A stretch of 64,000 nt of DNA from Chitinophagales bacterium (lineage in GTDB: Bacteria > Bacteroidota > Bacteroidia > Chitinophagales > JADIYW01). The notes under the pieces are model-generated. The model searched no databases. It was given only the letters and a program-made list of their open reading frames with translations, and had not been told where the DNA came from. The position numbers were made by a program, and so were the translations under genes. The stretch spans positions 248,001-312,000 of the forward strand of contig JAMLHJ010000002.1 in the NCBI GenBank assembly GCA_023957245.1, read 5' to 3'. Positions within the stretch are counted from its first letter, which is position 1; each line of letters begins with the position of its first letter. Below, in pieces: positions 52,667 to 61,754 of the stretch.

Positions 52667-53419
52667 TCATTCTTTAGTATTCATTGTAATTATGTCAAGA
52701 ATATAATTGCTTACACCTACTTGATATAAACTTGAAAGCATATCATAACAATCGGATGAATTGAATTTTCCTACATTATATAGATAACTTATCAAGTGTA
52801 GAGTATGAAAGGATAAGTCGCTTGCCAAGATTTCAATAATAATACTTTCGTTAGTAAAATCGATAGGGTCTATTTTATAATATGCACCTTTTTTAATTAA
52901 TTCATAGCAAGCAATTCCATTTCCTTTTTCAGCTTCGTTAATTAAATCCAAATCTATTTTTCTAAATCCTTTTTTTAATGCATCGTTTATTTCATCTTCA
53001 TCCATCCATCCCTCGTTATCAAAAATGAAATGCCTTAGTGTTCTGAATTGAGAATAGTCTTTTAAATTATAGTTTGAAATTGAGAACTTGTTACAAATCC
53101 ATTCAATACAGGTAATGACTTTTTTATAATATTCAGCTGGATTGATACAATCATTTAAAACTTGAACTTTATTTGCATTATACATTTTGCGACATATTTT
53201 GTCTGTTTCAAAGTACTCATAGAGACCCCAAGCTGCCCAGTTTAAAATATCTAAAATATTAATCTCAATATAGTCCTTGTCCCAGTAAAGAGCAAAATAA
53301 CCGTCTTTTATTGGAATGGTTATGTGTAAGTCATTTTCTTTAGTAACTAATCTTTTAATAACATTTAGATCTGCATAATATGCCGACATAAATAATTCGA
53401 TATTTTTACCTGTCTTCAA
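52667..53419 (-). CDS. cassette gene of unknown function
   Basis: A 250-residue protein, Asp/Glu/Tyr-rich, not recognised. A helix-rich middle (KKGFRKIDLDLINEAEKGNG, IACYELIKKGAYYKIDPID) has a faint ankyrin-like look. The first codon is TTG at 53419; an ATG ten codons on (MSAYYADLN) is an alternative start. It lies between two repeat copies whose outer heptamers are perfect inverse copies. Confidence 0.5.
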   Translation of the reverse strand: MKTGKNIELFMSAYYADLNVIKRLVTKENDLHITIPIKDGYFALYWDKDYIEINILDILNWAAWGLYEYFETDKICRKMYNANKVQVLNDCINPAEYYKKVITCIEWICNKFSISNYNLKDYSQFRTLRHFIFDNEGWMDEDEINDALKKGFRKIDLDLINEAEKGNGIACYELIKKGAYYKIDPIDFTNESIIIEILASDLSFHTLHLISYLYNVGKFNSSDCYDMLSSLYQVGVSNYILDIITMNTKE

Positions 53420-53494
53420 TTTTGGAATTTAATTAGAAAGAAATTATTATTTGTGTAATGCATAGTAATTGTAGAACTGTCGTCCGAACCTTTC

Positions 53495-53707
53495 TGCCAA
53501 CGGCAGTCTGTGAAAAAAGTCTTTCTCAAACTCTTTCAAATATAATAAATATTTTGAATTCTAAAGCAATAAATGCAATATGTATAATGTCTTTGATAAT
53601 TGAATTGCTACTGAATCTGTTGAATTGCGTTGAATAGTAAAAAACCTTATCGCTTCAGTATTGGGCTGCTATATTTATGGCTTTTTCTATTCGTTATGAT
53701 GTTATGC
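53495..53707 (-). repeat. attC-like repeat E2
   Basis: A 213-bp copy, from TGCCAAC at 53495 to GTTATGC at 53707. Over about 130 bp it is almost identical to E4. Inside, GAATAG-AAAAAGCC and GGTTTTTTACTATTC (minus-strand reading) form a long stem. Confidence 0.72.
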
Positions 53708-53765
53708 TGCTGGTTTTCTTTGTCTTTGTTCTAGTACTATGTTTAAAATCATTTATTTACTCGTT

Positions 53766-54242
53766 TTAAGTTAGTTGTGTAATTAAATAAATTAAACAAG
53801 CTAATGAAAGTCCTAATGCCAATAGCGAAAGAAGCGTTTGATTTTTAATTCTTCTTCCATATTCTTCGCGTTCTATTGATGTCCATTCTTGTTCTCTTGA
53901 AGCAAAACGATGGATTTCCATCTGTCGGATGTCAATATATACTAAATAGACAAGATTCAGAATTGGAAATACAACCGTCCAAATATTTAGAATTGGCGAA
54001 TTGTTCGGAAAAGTTCCAAGAACCAAATAAACTCCAATTAAAACATTATTGAAATTAAAAACTTTGTCGTGAATTCTGTCAAATGTATTCTGAATTTGAT
54101 TTAAGGCATTTTCAACTCGTCTATCAGATTTTTCAAATAGTTTGTTCGATTCAGAATCTAGTTCATTTGTCTCTTGTCGAGCGTTTATCTTTTTTGAAAT
54201 CTCCCTAATTTGTTTTAATATTTCATTATTTTCTTTATCCAA
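53766..54242 (-). CDS. cassette gene: small membrane protein of unknown function
   Basis: A 158-residue protein: a charged coiled-coil N-terminus (EILKQIREISKKINARQETN) and two pairs of hydrophobic helices (NVLIGVYLVLGTFPNNSPIL, and TLLSLLALGLSLACLIYLIT at the end). Its start codon is TTG (54242); no in-frame ATG is near. It lies between E2 and E3. Confidence 0.5.
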   Translation of the reverse strand: MDKENNEILKQIREISKKINARQETNELDSESNKLFEKSDRRVENALNQIQNTFDRIHDKVFNFNNVLIGVYLVLGTFPNNSPILNIWTVVFPILNLVYLVYIDIRQMEIHRFASREQEWTSIEREEYGRRIKNQTLLSLLALGLSLACLIYLITQLT

Positions 54243-54282
54243 TTTGTTTCTCTTTTAATTTTTAATGTGTTAGTTTAGTATA

Positions 54283-54495
54283 GCATATAATATCAGTCTG
54301 TGAAAAAAAACCTTTCCATACTCTTTCAAATATAATAAATATTTTGTATTTTAAGAATAAGTACAAAACAAATAATGCCTTCAATAATTGAATTGCTACA
54401 GAATTTGACGAAGTGTGATGAATAGTAAAAAGCCGCACCGTATGAGTATTGGATTGTTGTATTCAGGGCTTTTATTAATTGTTATGATGTTGGGC
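54283..54495 (-). repeat. attC-like repeat E3
   Basis: A 213-bp copy, from GCATATAAT to GTTGGGC (54489-54495), a perfect GTTRRRY core that lies 6 bp after the RES toxin stop codon. Its other end resembles GCATAAC, the core expected from the next cassette, with two extra bases. Confidence 0.7.
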
Positions 54496-54501
54496 GTAGT
54501 T

Positions 54502-54954
54502 TTATAATAATCTTTCGTCCCATATGAAATCTTCTCTATTGATTATTTTTACATTGGTTTCAAAAAGAGGGTGTTTAGTATTTATTATGATATTGTATTC
54601 TTGTGGGATAATTGCCGAAGGTATTTTTAGAATTAAACTTTCTTGGGAATTATACCAATTTGATCCTATAGTTTGAAGTGTAGGATATGCCTCAATAGAT
54701 CTCCAATTTTGAGGAAGGATATTGGGGACAATTTCTTTTAAAGATGATTCAGAATTTAATATTTCAATTGTTAATAACTTATATGGGATTGAAGGGAAAA
54801 TGTATGATCTATGCACTACCATTTCAAGCGTTGATAATGCTCTATTGCTGCCAGTGTATATTACAAATTCATCTTTTTTATTCCATCTATTTGCAGATCC
54901 CGATGCAACTAAAGAAGATGAATGTTTTTCCTTTCTTATGTTGAATACTTCCAT
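54502..54954 (-). CDS. RES-domain toxin (NAD-degrading type)
   Basis: A 150-residue RES protein. The conserved ASGSANRWNKKDEFVIYTGS block, followed by ALSTLEMVVH, matches the GxRWN...VYTS...ALLE pattern of RES toxins such as MbcT, which deplete NAD+. It lies 6 bp after the antitoxin gene. Together they are a type II pair, common cargo of integron cassettes. Confidence 0.85.
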   Translation of the reverse strand: MEVFNIRKEKHSSSLVASGSANRWNKKDEFVIYTGSNRALSTLEMVVHRSYIFPSIPYKLLTIEILNSESSLKEIVPNILPQNWRSIEAYPTLQTIGSNWYNSQESLILKIPSAIIPQEYNIIINTKHPLFETNVKIINREDFIWDERLL

Positions 54955-54960
54955 TCTGAA

Positions 54961-55395
54961 TTATACATTATCACCATATTCAATGGCTGTAAGTTTGTCA
55001 TCAATAAATTTTAGTCCAGAAACTGTGTCAAGAAAATCCATAGGAGCTTTCTTGCCAAGTAAAAAATTTTCTGTGATTAACCATTTGTCAAAATTTTCAA
55101 TGCTATCGAAAACTTCAATACCGTGTTTATAGAGTGAAATCAACAAAACAATATGTTCCTTTGTGTTGTCTTTTAAAACAATATCAGATTTTTTATAATT
55201 TCTAAAAGTTCTCGTATTTATATTAAGCCAATTTGATATTATATCATCTTTCAAATTTGTTAATTCTTTTAAAATATTTAAATATCTAGAATTTATGTTA
55301 TGGTTGTTAACATAAAAGAAAATTTTAGTAAAGTCTCCTATCTCAGGAATATCCTTGATGCTTTCATTTACTTTCTTGTCAAGTACTGTATTCAT
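54961..55395 (-). CDS. Xre/MbcA/ParS-type antitoxin (DUF2384)
   Basis: A 144-residue protein: an Xre-like helical N-terminal half with WLNINTRTFRNYKKSDIVLK, and the typical DUF2384 C-terminus GKKAPMDFLDTVSGLKFIDD with AIEYGDN, which plugs the RES active site in known complexes. Antitoxin-first order is typical, and repression of its own promoter is expected. No clear operator could be marked in the 67-bp upstream gap. Confidence 0.85.
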   Translation of the reverse strand: MNTVLDKKVNESIKDIPEIGDFTKIFFYVNNHNINSRYLNILKELTNLKDDIISNWLNINTRTFRNYKKSDIVLKDNTKEHIVLLISLYKHGIEVFDSIENFDKWLITENFLLGKKAPMDFLDTVSGLKFIDDKLTAIEYGDNV

Positions 55396-55462
55396 AATTT
55401 GGTTCTTTTTGTAAATATAGGAAAATATTCCTTTTGTAAACGGCTTTTTTTACAAATAATAC

Positions 55463-55673
55463 AGCTAACGTCAGTCAGCGAAAAATCTTTCCCAAACTCT
55501 TCCAGGTATAGTTAATATTTTGTATTATAAAGTAAAAAATGCAATATGTATAATGTCTTTGATAATTGAATTGCTACTGAATCTGTTGAATTGCGTTGAA
55601 TAGTAAAAAACCTTATCGCTTCAGTATTGGGCTGCTGTATTTATGGCTTTTTCTATTCGTTATGATGTTAGGC
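55463..55673 (-). repeat. attC-like repeat E4
   Basis: A 211-bp copy from AGCTAACGTCA to TGATGTTAGGC. The ends are imperfect inverted copies (CTAACGTCA against CTAACATCA), and GTTAGGC (55667-55673) is the classic attC core consensus. Near-identical to E2 in its right two thirds. Confidence 0.75.
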
Positions 55674-56037
55674 GGTTCGTTCTTTTTCAAAGTTGTATAA
55701 TCAGTTTCAAATATCCTCCTCCATGTGCTTGCATTTTGTGCGGTGGATATTGCACAGCATACAGGTGTCCACATATTAGGCATACAGCTACATTACGTCA
55801 TTGTGCAAATTTAGTCTGTATAAGTAGTACTCGGTTTTATACTTCTGAGTCGTTAATGATTGCAACGTAAATTCTTTTCCTGTCTCTTGCAAAGATTGGA
55901 GCGTAAAGTGTGACCTGATAGGGAAAATGGAATGTCAAGTTTAAAATCTAAAAATGTAAACTTTCGGCATTACTTAATTAATTGAGTCATTATGCTCAGT
56001 TTTTTTAGTTGTCATTTGAGTTATTAAATTCTCGTAT
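55674..56037. other. gap with remnant of a cassette gene
   Basis: No intact gene. On the minus strand, 55797-55687 reads 36 residues ending in CLICGHLYAVQYPPHKMQAH and a short tail, then a stop 13 bp before the E4 core. It looks like the end of a decayed zinc-ribbon-like cassette gene. The rest is AT-rich with no clear signals. Confidence 0.4.
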
Positions 56038-57234
56038 TTAAAAAGAATACTTTAATCTTATCATCACATTATTCATTTCGCTTTTAATTTGCTGTTGTGT
56101 TAAATATAAGCTTTGCATAAATAGATCTGCTTCTATTTTGTCGTTAATTGAATAGTTAAGAGAAAGAAATAGATACATGGCATTTATTTCAAAAAAATAA
56201 ATAGCTGAAACAGCTCCTGAAAAAATAGGATTAGAAATACTTTTTAGTTGCAAAAATGCAGAATGTTTAGATGGGCTCATTTGCTTTGCTGAAATGCTTG
56301 TGTTATTCAACAATATATTTCCGGGTAATGAAGGGGCACTTACTAAGCCTTTATTAAAGAAAAGATAAGAAGCATTTACGTAAACTTTCCCTTTAATGGT
56401 ATAATCAAATTCTATTGAAGCGTTTATTACATCTGCTGAATCACGATTATTTTTACGTGGATGAAAATATGTGCCTTCTCCTTTAAATCCAACATTGCCA
56501 ATGCTTCCAGCCCATCCTAATCCTATGGCAATATCTTTCTCGTACCAACTAGTTAAAAACTGAAAATCATAATTCCATTTATTTAACTTGTACATCAGTG
56601 CATATACATCATCGTTCTTGTGTTTCCCTACTTTTGTTGCAGCTGTTATAGATGACATAGTGCTGATGTTATATTTTAATACTGCTGCATCAGATCCTGG
56701 TCTTTCTTCATAATCAAAATCAACAAATGAGTAGGTATTAAAAATATCATTAGGGTTCCATACTAAATTAATACCCCAGTTAATGCGTTGCCTTCCTAAG
56801 GTTAGCTCTAGCTTATCGTTTGAGATTTTAGTCCATAATCTTTCAACGGATGAAACCATTTTTGCAGCCTTGTTATCAAATGGCAAAAAGGTAGCGTCTA
56901 CAAGTCCTCCATCTTTATCTAACATAGAAGAAGGGTAGTTCCCTAACTTTACCGACTCTCCATAAATAATTCTGTTCCTTACATCCAATGCCAAAATAAA
57001 ATTTTTGTTAGGCTTCCATTTGCTGTTAATACGATTATGTAGTAAGCCCCATTGAGCCGATTGTTTATTGGGTGATAAAAGCATTCCATTCAAAATTTTA
57101 ACATAACCATTCAGCGTTACTGTCTTTTCCTTTTCCGGAATAATGGTTGAATCTGTTTGAACAGTATTAGAATCTGTTTGAGCATAAGTGCAAACAAAGA
57201 ATAAGAGAAAAATAAAAGTTATAAGTGCTCGCAT
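56038..57234 (-). CDS. outer-membrane beta-barrel protein of the ABC operon
   Basis: A 398-residue secreted protein (signal peptide ends near FVCTYAQ). It shows alternating beta strands with aromatic girdles and ends with MNNVMIRLKYSF, a typical C-terminal barrel strand ending in Phe. LTLGRQRINWGINLVWNPND is a motif of alginate/porin-like barrels (DUF1302-like). Last gene of the operon, overlapping the ATPase stop by 1 bp. It may be the outer-membrane exit or acceptor for the exporter's substrate. Confidence 0.7.
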   Translation of the reverse strand: MRALITFIFLLFFVCTYAQTDSNTVQTDSTIIPEKEKTVTLNGYVKILNGMLLSPNKQSAQWGLLHNRINSKWKPNKNFILALDVRNRIIYGESVKLGNYPSSMLDKDGGLVDATFLPFDNKAAKMVSSVERLWTKISNDKLELTLGRQRINWGINLVWNPNDIFNTYSFVDFDYEERPGSDAAVLKYNISTMSSITAATKVGKHKNDDVYALMYKLNKWNYDFQFLTSWYEKDIAIGLGWAGSIGNVGFKGEGTYFHPRKNNRDSADVINASIEFDYTIKGKVYVNASYLFFNKGLVSAPSLPGNILLNNTSISAKQMSPSKHSAFLQLKSISNPIFSGAVSAIYFFEINAMYLFLSLNYSINDKIEADLFMQSLYLTQQQIKSEMNNVMIRLKYSF

Positions 57235-57917
57235 TACTTATATATATCTGATTTTATTTGTCCATCTTCAAGTGTAATAACTCTTCGTGCACGATCAATT
57301 ACGCGTTGGTCGTGCGTAGAAAACACAAATGTCATTTGTTCGCGTTGGTTAAGCTCAACCATTATATCTAATAAATTGTTGGTAGAAGCACTATCAAGGT
57401 TGGCGGTTGGTTCATCTGCAAGAACAAATTTTGGATGCGATGCCAAAGCTCGTGCAACGGCAACTCGTTGTTGTTGCCCGCCCGACATTTGCGAAGGTTT
57501 GCTATTTACTTTTTCTTTTAATCCTACTTCTTCCAAAAGTTGCATGGCTCTTTGTTCTCTTTTATTTTTTTCCCATCCTTGCAGCAACATAATAAATTCA
57601 ACATTCTCTTTTGCTGTAAGTACTGGTATAAGATTGTAAGCCTGAAAAACAAATCCAATGTTGTTTAAGCGAAAATCTATCAACTCATTTGTTGCTAAGT
57701 GAGTAATATTTTTTCCAGCAACCTCTAAGCTGCCATCTGTAGCCGAATCCAAGCCTCCAATAATATTGAGCAAGGTTGTTTTTCCGGAGCCGGAAGGTCC
57801 AACAATGGCTGTAAACTCACCTTCGTTAATAGAAAGGTTAACTCCTTTTAAAGCGCTTACAGGAATATCTGTTTCGTTATAAACGCGATGTACATTTGTT
57901 ACTTGAATTAATGACAT
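57234..57917 (-). CDS. ABC transporter ATPase (LolD/MacB type)
   Basis: A 227-residue ATPase: Walker A GPSGSGKTTL at residue 39, signature MSGGQQQRVAVARAL near 143, Walker B FVLADEPTANLDSAS near 166, and an H-loop STHD near 200. It belongs to the LolD/MacB/FtsE branch that powers mechanotransmission rather than membrane pumping. It serves the two permeases encoded just upstream. Confidence 0.93.
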   Translation of the reverse strand: MSLIQVTNVHRVYNETDIPVSALKGVNLSINEGEFTAIVGPSGSGKTTLLNIIGGLDSATDGSLEVAGKNITHLATNELIDFRLNNIGFVFQAYNLIPVLTAKENVEFIMLLQGWEKNKREQRAMQLLEEVGLKEKVNSKPSQMSGGQQQRVAVARALASHPKFVLADEPTANLDSASTNNLLDIMVELNQREQMTFVFSTHDQRVIDRARRVITLEDGQIKSDIYK

Positions 57918-57925
57918 AATTGATT

Positions 57926-59140
57926 TTAATTTTGACGTACCGCTTCTGCTGCATTCATGCGTAAAGCACGCAATGATGGATAAATAGAAGCCAGTAAGGC
58001 TGTTAATACTACTACTATCGTGATGGTAAGATACATTTGCGAATCGAGCTTGGTGTAAATAATACTTCCTATGCCAAGGCTATCAAGCCCTTTACCCATA
58101 GACGAAAGGTTGATTCCTACTTTTCCAAAATGGTTGATGGTTGCCCATGCGCCTATAATTCCTATAGGACCACCGATTAAAGAAATATATAAGGTTTCAT
58201 TCAAAATCATGCTAAATACTTTTCGCTTATTCATCCCTACAGAAATGAGCATACCCAACTCTCGTTTCCTTTCTAATACAGCCATAAGCATGGTATTAAT
58301 AATTCCAAATGACATAGCAAGAATGATGATGAGTATAAATACAGAAAGTGCAATGCTCATGAGTTCGTTAGCGTATCCTAATTCCGGACTAATATCATCC
58401 CATGAACGTACCTGTAACATTGGAAGAGAAGTAGATAAATTATTTTTTGTTGGAGCTACATCTTTAACATCATCTAAAAAAACAATTACTTCATTAACTA
58501 TAGAACTTGTGCCTGCTAATTTTTCTAAATCTTTTTTATTTAGAAAAGCAATGGATTCATCAAACGAAGAAGACGCTGTTTTATAAATACCGGTAACTCT
58601 AAAAGCCCCTGAAATAATGTTGTTGGAAGTGTCTTGAAAAGTAACAACAATTTTATTATTCAACTCTACCTTGAGCTTACGAGCTAGTTTTTCTCCAATA
58701 ACAATTTGATTTTTTTTATCGCTAGTGAAATAAGTTCCTGAAATTATTTTGGTATGAATGGAGGTTGTATTTTTTTCTGTTAAAGGATTAATTCCAATAA
58801 GTGCAACACCATATCCGCTGGTAGGAGAGGCAATCATTCCTGTAAAATTATTATGATACGACCACGATTTAATAGTGGGTATTTGAGAAAGCGTTTGGCT
58901 TAACAAGGCGGTATCTTTTATAAAATATTTAGGATTATATTCTTTTGTGTATTCCGGATGATGAATTTGAATATGCCCTAATCCGGAGTTAATAGCATTG
59001 CCGATGCGTTGAGTGTTAAGTCCGGTTGTCAAAGACATCATAAACAAACCTGCCCAAATGCCCAAGGCAATAGAGGTAATAAGAATGATGCTTCTTAACT
59101 TATTTCTCCAAACATTTTTCCATGCAATTTTCTGTATCAT
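57926..59140 (-). CDS. ABC permease, FtsX/LolC-E type (second)
   Basis: A 404-residue permease. N-terminal membrane helix (LRSIILITSIALGIWAGLFM), periplasmic MacB-like domain with GEKLARKLKVELNNKIVVTF, and three C-terminal helices with ERKRELGMLISVGMNKRKVF between the first two. It pairs with the previous permease as a heterodimer, as LolC with LolE. Gap 4 bp to its partner. Confidence 0.9.
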   Translation of the reverse strand: MIQKIAWKNVWRNKLRSIILITSIALGIWAGLFMMSLTTGLNTQRIGNAINSGLGHIQIHHPEYTKEYNPKYFIKDTALLSQTLSQIPTIKSWSYHNNFTGMIASPTSGYGVALIGINPLTEKNTTSIHTKIISGTYFTSDKKNQIVIGEKLARKLKVELNNKIVVTFQDTSNNIISGAFRVTGIYKTASSSFDESIAFLNKKDLEKLAGTSSIVNEVIVFLDDVKDVAPTKNNLSTSLPMLQVRSWDDISPELGYANELMSIALSVFILIIILAMSFGIINTMLMAVLERKRELGMLISVGMNKRKVFSMILNETLYISLIGGPIGIIGAWATINHFGKVGINLSSMGKGLDSLGIGSIIYTKLDSQMYLTITIVVVLTALLASIYPSLRALRMNAAEAVRQN

Positions 59141-59144
59141 AATA

Positions 59145-60365
59145 TTATCGTTTAGAGGCTTCTAGTGGCTTAAGTTTAAGAATAGAGAATACGGAGTACA
59201 GAGAAAGAAAAAGTGATATCATCATTACTGCACTACCGTGGGTAAGAGGAATGGAGAAATCTAATAATGTTGGCATCTCAGGCTCAAAGCCAAATTTGCG
59301 GAGTGTATCGGCTGCTTTTCCTGTTAAGGTAATAGGGTTGGCGTTGAAGTAATATAAAAATGGTCTGGAAAATAAAACACCTCCACCTACACCTAATAAA
59401 GCAATCATAATAGATTCTAACAATACTACTGTAATGATGCGTAACCTGCTCATACCAATAGAAAGCAGAATACCAAATTCATATTTTCTTTCTGCAATCA
59501 TCATAAGTATTGTTCCAAAAATTCCGAAAGAGATAACCATATAGAGAATCAAAACCATAATCTCACCTCCGGAACTATCGGCTTTTATTATTTGAACCAA
59601 CTCAGGAAGCATTTCTGTCCAATCCATTATTTCATACTCTTGAACATTTAGCTTCGGATTAATTGCAGCCATTACGTTGGCAGCATTGCTGCCTTCTTTT
59701 AAATTGATGGCTAAAGCACTTATTCTGTTTCCTGTTCCATAAAATTCTTGTAATGAACCCAGAGTCATAAAAATGGTAGAGTTATTCATTCGTGAAGAAT
59801 TTAATTTTACAATACCTTTTATGGTATATTTTCCTCCGGCAGAAACAGCGTGATATCCTTGACTTATCAAAGCAATAGAATCTCCACATTTTAATTTTAA
59901 TTGCTCTGCTATTCCTTCACCAATTAATACCCCTTTGTCTTCCTGTATAAGGTAATTACCTTTTGTAATTTTATTTTTAAGAGAAGAAAAATTATTTTCT
60001 TCGTTAGGATCAATACCTGTAAGGCTTACACCTCTTACTTGTTCACCAAATGAGAGCAGTGCAAAACCCTCTAATCGAGGTACACAAGAAACAACATCTT
60101 TAGTAGTTTTAATTTCTTTTTCAAGATGGGCAGAACGTTCAAAAGTATTATCGAGCGATTGTTCTTCCCAATATCCTTTGCTGTGTATTTGTATATATCC
60201 GTAATATGAACCTACTACAGAGTCTATCATTTTAGCATACATTCCTAATTGCATTGAACGCATGAATACAGCAAAGAATACGGCAAAAAGGATAGATGCT
60301 ATGGTAATAAAACTTCTTCGTTTATTGCGCCAAATATTTTTCCAAGCTAATCGTAGGTAAAACAT
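59145..60365 (-). CDS. ABC permease, FtsX/LolC-E type (first)
   Basis: A 406-residue permease of the same design: N-terminal helix (RRSFITIASILFAVFFAVFM), periplasmic domain with GEGIAEQLKLKCGDSIALIS, and three C-terminal helices with ERKYEFGILLSIGMSRLRII. Gap 2 bp to the LolA-like gene. Confidence 0.9.
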   Translation of the reverse strand: MFYLRLAWKNIWRNKRRSFITIASILFAVFFAVFMRSMQLGMYAKMIDSVVGSYYGYIQIHSKGYWEEQSLDNTFERSAHLEKEIKTTKDVVSCVPRLEGFALLSFGEQVRGVSLTGIDPNEENNFSSLKNKITKGNYLIQEDKGVLIGEGIAEQLKLKCGDSIALISQGYHAVSAGGKYTIKGIVKLNSSRMNNSTIFMTLGSLQEFYGTGNRISALAINLKEGSNAANVMAAINPKLNVQEYEIMDWTEMLPELVQIIKADSSGGEIMVLILYMVISFGIFGTILMMIAERKYEFGILLSIGMSRLRIITVVLLESIMIALLGVGGGVLFSRPFLYYFNANPITLTGKAADTLRKFGFEPEMPTLLDFSIPLTHGSAVMMISLFLSLYSVFSILKLKPLEASKR

Positions 60366-60367
60366 AC

Positions 60368-61120
60368 TTATTTAAGGCTTTTCATTTTATCCGGACTAAA
60401 AAAATTATCAGCTATCTCTTTATCAAAAACAAGAGAGTTATAAATGAGAACTGTTTTTTGTTGCTTCTTATCCATTGGTGTCATCTCTATTCGAGAAGCT
60501 AATAATTTCCCTCCTAAAAGTTTAATATCCTTTCCAACCATCACATTGATGAGTGTTTCATCTTCATCATAAAATTCTGCTTTCATTTGTATGAAATCTT
60601 TTTTATCAATGAAAGTGATTATCTTTCCCCAAACTACTGCTGCATCAGGCTTTGGAGTCATACTAATTTTATAGCACAAACGATTATCTATTGTTACTTC
60701 TCCTTTCATCTCGTGCACATAATCTTCTAATAAAGAATTATGTTTTACTAAATCATCATTTGTAAAATCGGTACCCATCCAAGCCTGAGACATCATGGAA
60801 GGGGGCAGCTTAATAATTTTTTCAATAGAAGGAACCCAATTCCAAACTTCTTTATTCCTTTTTAAAAAGGCAGTCCCTTTTTCTTTAATAGGGCTGTTAA
60901 CATGAATCATAGAGTAGTTGGAGCCTTTTGTCCAAACGCTCAATGTTAATTCTCGTTGCCATTTGGGACGAATAATTTCTATTTTAATTTCTGCTTCAGT
61001 AGTTTTCCCTTTTAGTTTATCATCCATTTTTTTTACAATGTTGTAGGCGTTTTCATTACCTGTTAAAGAAGAAAAGACAAAAGGAAACACCAATAGAAAT
61101 AAAAGAATTCTTGTTTTCAT
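60368..61120 (-). CDS. LolA-like outer membrane lipoprotein-sorting protein
   Basis: A 250-residue secreted protein (signal peptide about residues 1-20). It has the LolA/LolB-like half-barrel pattern seen in proteins next to such permeases: VWTKGSNYSMIHVNSPIKEK, GTAFLKRNKEVWNWVPSIEK, MMSQAWMGTDFTNDDLVKH and KKDFIQMKAEFYDEDETLIN. It would carry a lipidic substrate across the periplasm between the ABC complex and the barrel. Confidence 0.85.
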   Translation of the reverse strand: MKTRILLFLLVFPFVFSSLTGNENAYNIVKKMDDKLKGKTTEAEIKIEIIRPKWQRELTLSVWTKGSNYSMIHVNSPIKEKGTAFLKRNKEVWNWVPSIEKIIKLPPSMMSQAWMGTDFTNDDLVKHNSLLEDYVHEMKGEVTIDNRLCYKISMTPKPDAAVVWGKIITFIDKKDFIQMKAEFYDEDETLINVMVGKDIKLLGGKLLASRIEMTPMDKKQQKTVLIYNSLVFDKEIADNFFSPDKMKSLK

Positions 61121-61129
61121 TTTCGCAAT

Positions 61130-61717
61130 TTATTTATTGTAACAATATATATGAATAGCTCCTTCTATCGTTTTATCAAGCAATATATTCTCCTCTCCTA
61201 ACAAGATATATTGCATCGCTAATCCATCCATCATAGCGCCATATCTAAAAGCTCTTTCTTCATAATCTTCATAACCCATTTCTTTAAAAATCAACACTGC
61301 ATTTTTAAATAACTGACTCCAATACTCATTTAATATTCTATACGAAGCACTCTCTTTATCTAATTGAAGAGATAAGGAAACAAACATTTTCCATACTTGT
61401 GGATTATTTTTAAGCATATCAAAACTTGATCGTATTAAAAATTCTAATCTTTCTCCAGGATTTTTTATTTGTGCTGCAGCTTGTATTCCTCCTACCACTC
61501 CTTCTAAAACCATTCTTAAACACTCTTCTAGTAGCATATCTTTACTTTCAAAATAGTTATACATTAATCCTTTTGAAATTCCGGCTGTCTTAGCAATATC
61601 ATTAATGGAAGTGTTTATAAATCCTTTCTTAGAAAAAAGTTCTAGTGCAGCAACAATAATCTTCATCCTACTTGCCTGTCGTTGAGCTTCAAATTGGTCT
61701 TTTGTTAATGGAGCCAT
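61130..61717 (-). CDS. TetR/AcrR family regulator of the ABC operon
   Basis: A 195-residue TetR-type repressor. The HTH domain comes at about residues 15-60 (ALELFSKKGFINTSINDIAK, TAGISKGLMYNYFESKDMLL). The ligand-binding half is all helical. It is the first gene of the operon (10 bp to the next), with a palindrome just upstream, so it probably represses its own operon and is released by a lipid or drug. Confidence 0.9.
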   Translation of the reverse strand: MAPLTKDQFEAQRQASRMKIIVAALELFSKKGFINTSINDIAKTAGISKGLMYNYFESKDMLLEECLRMVLEGVVGGIQAAAQIKNPGERLEFLIRSSFDMLKNNPQVWKMFVSLSLQLDKESASYRILNEYWSQLFKNAVLIFKEMGYEDYEERAFRYGAMMDGLAMQYILLGEENILLDKTIEGAIHIYCYNK

Positions 61718-61736
61718 GTTTTTTTACATTTATTTA

Positions 61737-61754
61737 TGACTGAACGGTTAGTCA
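61737..61754. promoter_or_regulatory. TetR-type operator
   Basis: TGACTGAACGGTTAGTCA is an inverted repeat (TGACT/AGTCA with an 8-bp core), 20 bp before the regulator's ATG. It resembles operators of AcrR-like repressors. Confidence 0.65.

Noticed and set aside
55643-55870. Plus-strand 75-residue Cys-rich ORF
   Set aside because: Starts inside repeat E4 and runs opposite to a cassette-gene remnant; composition is non-coding.
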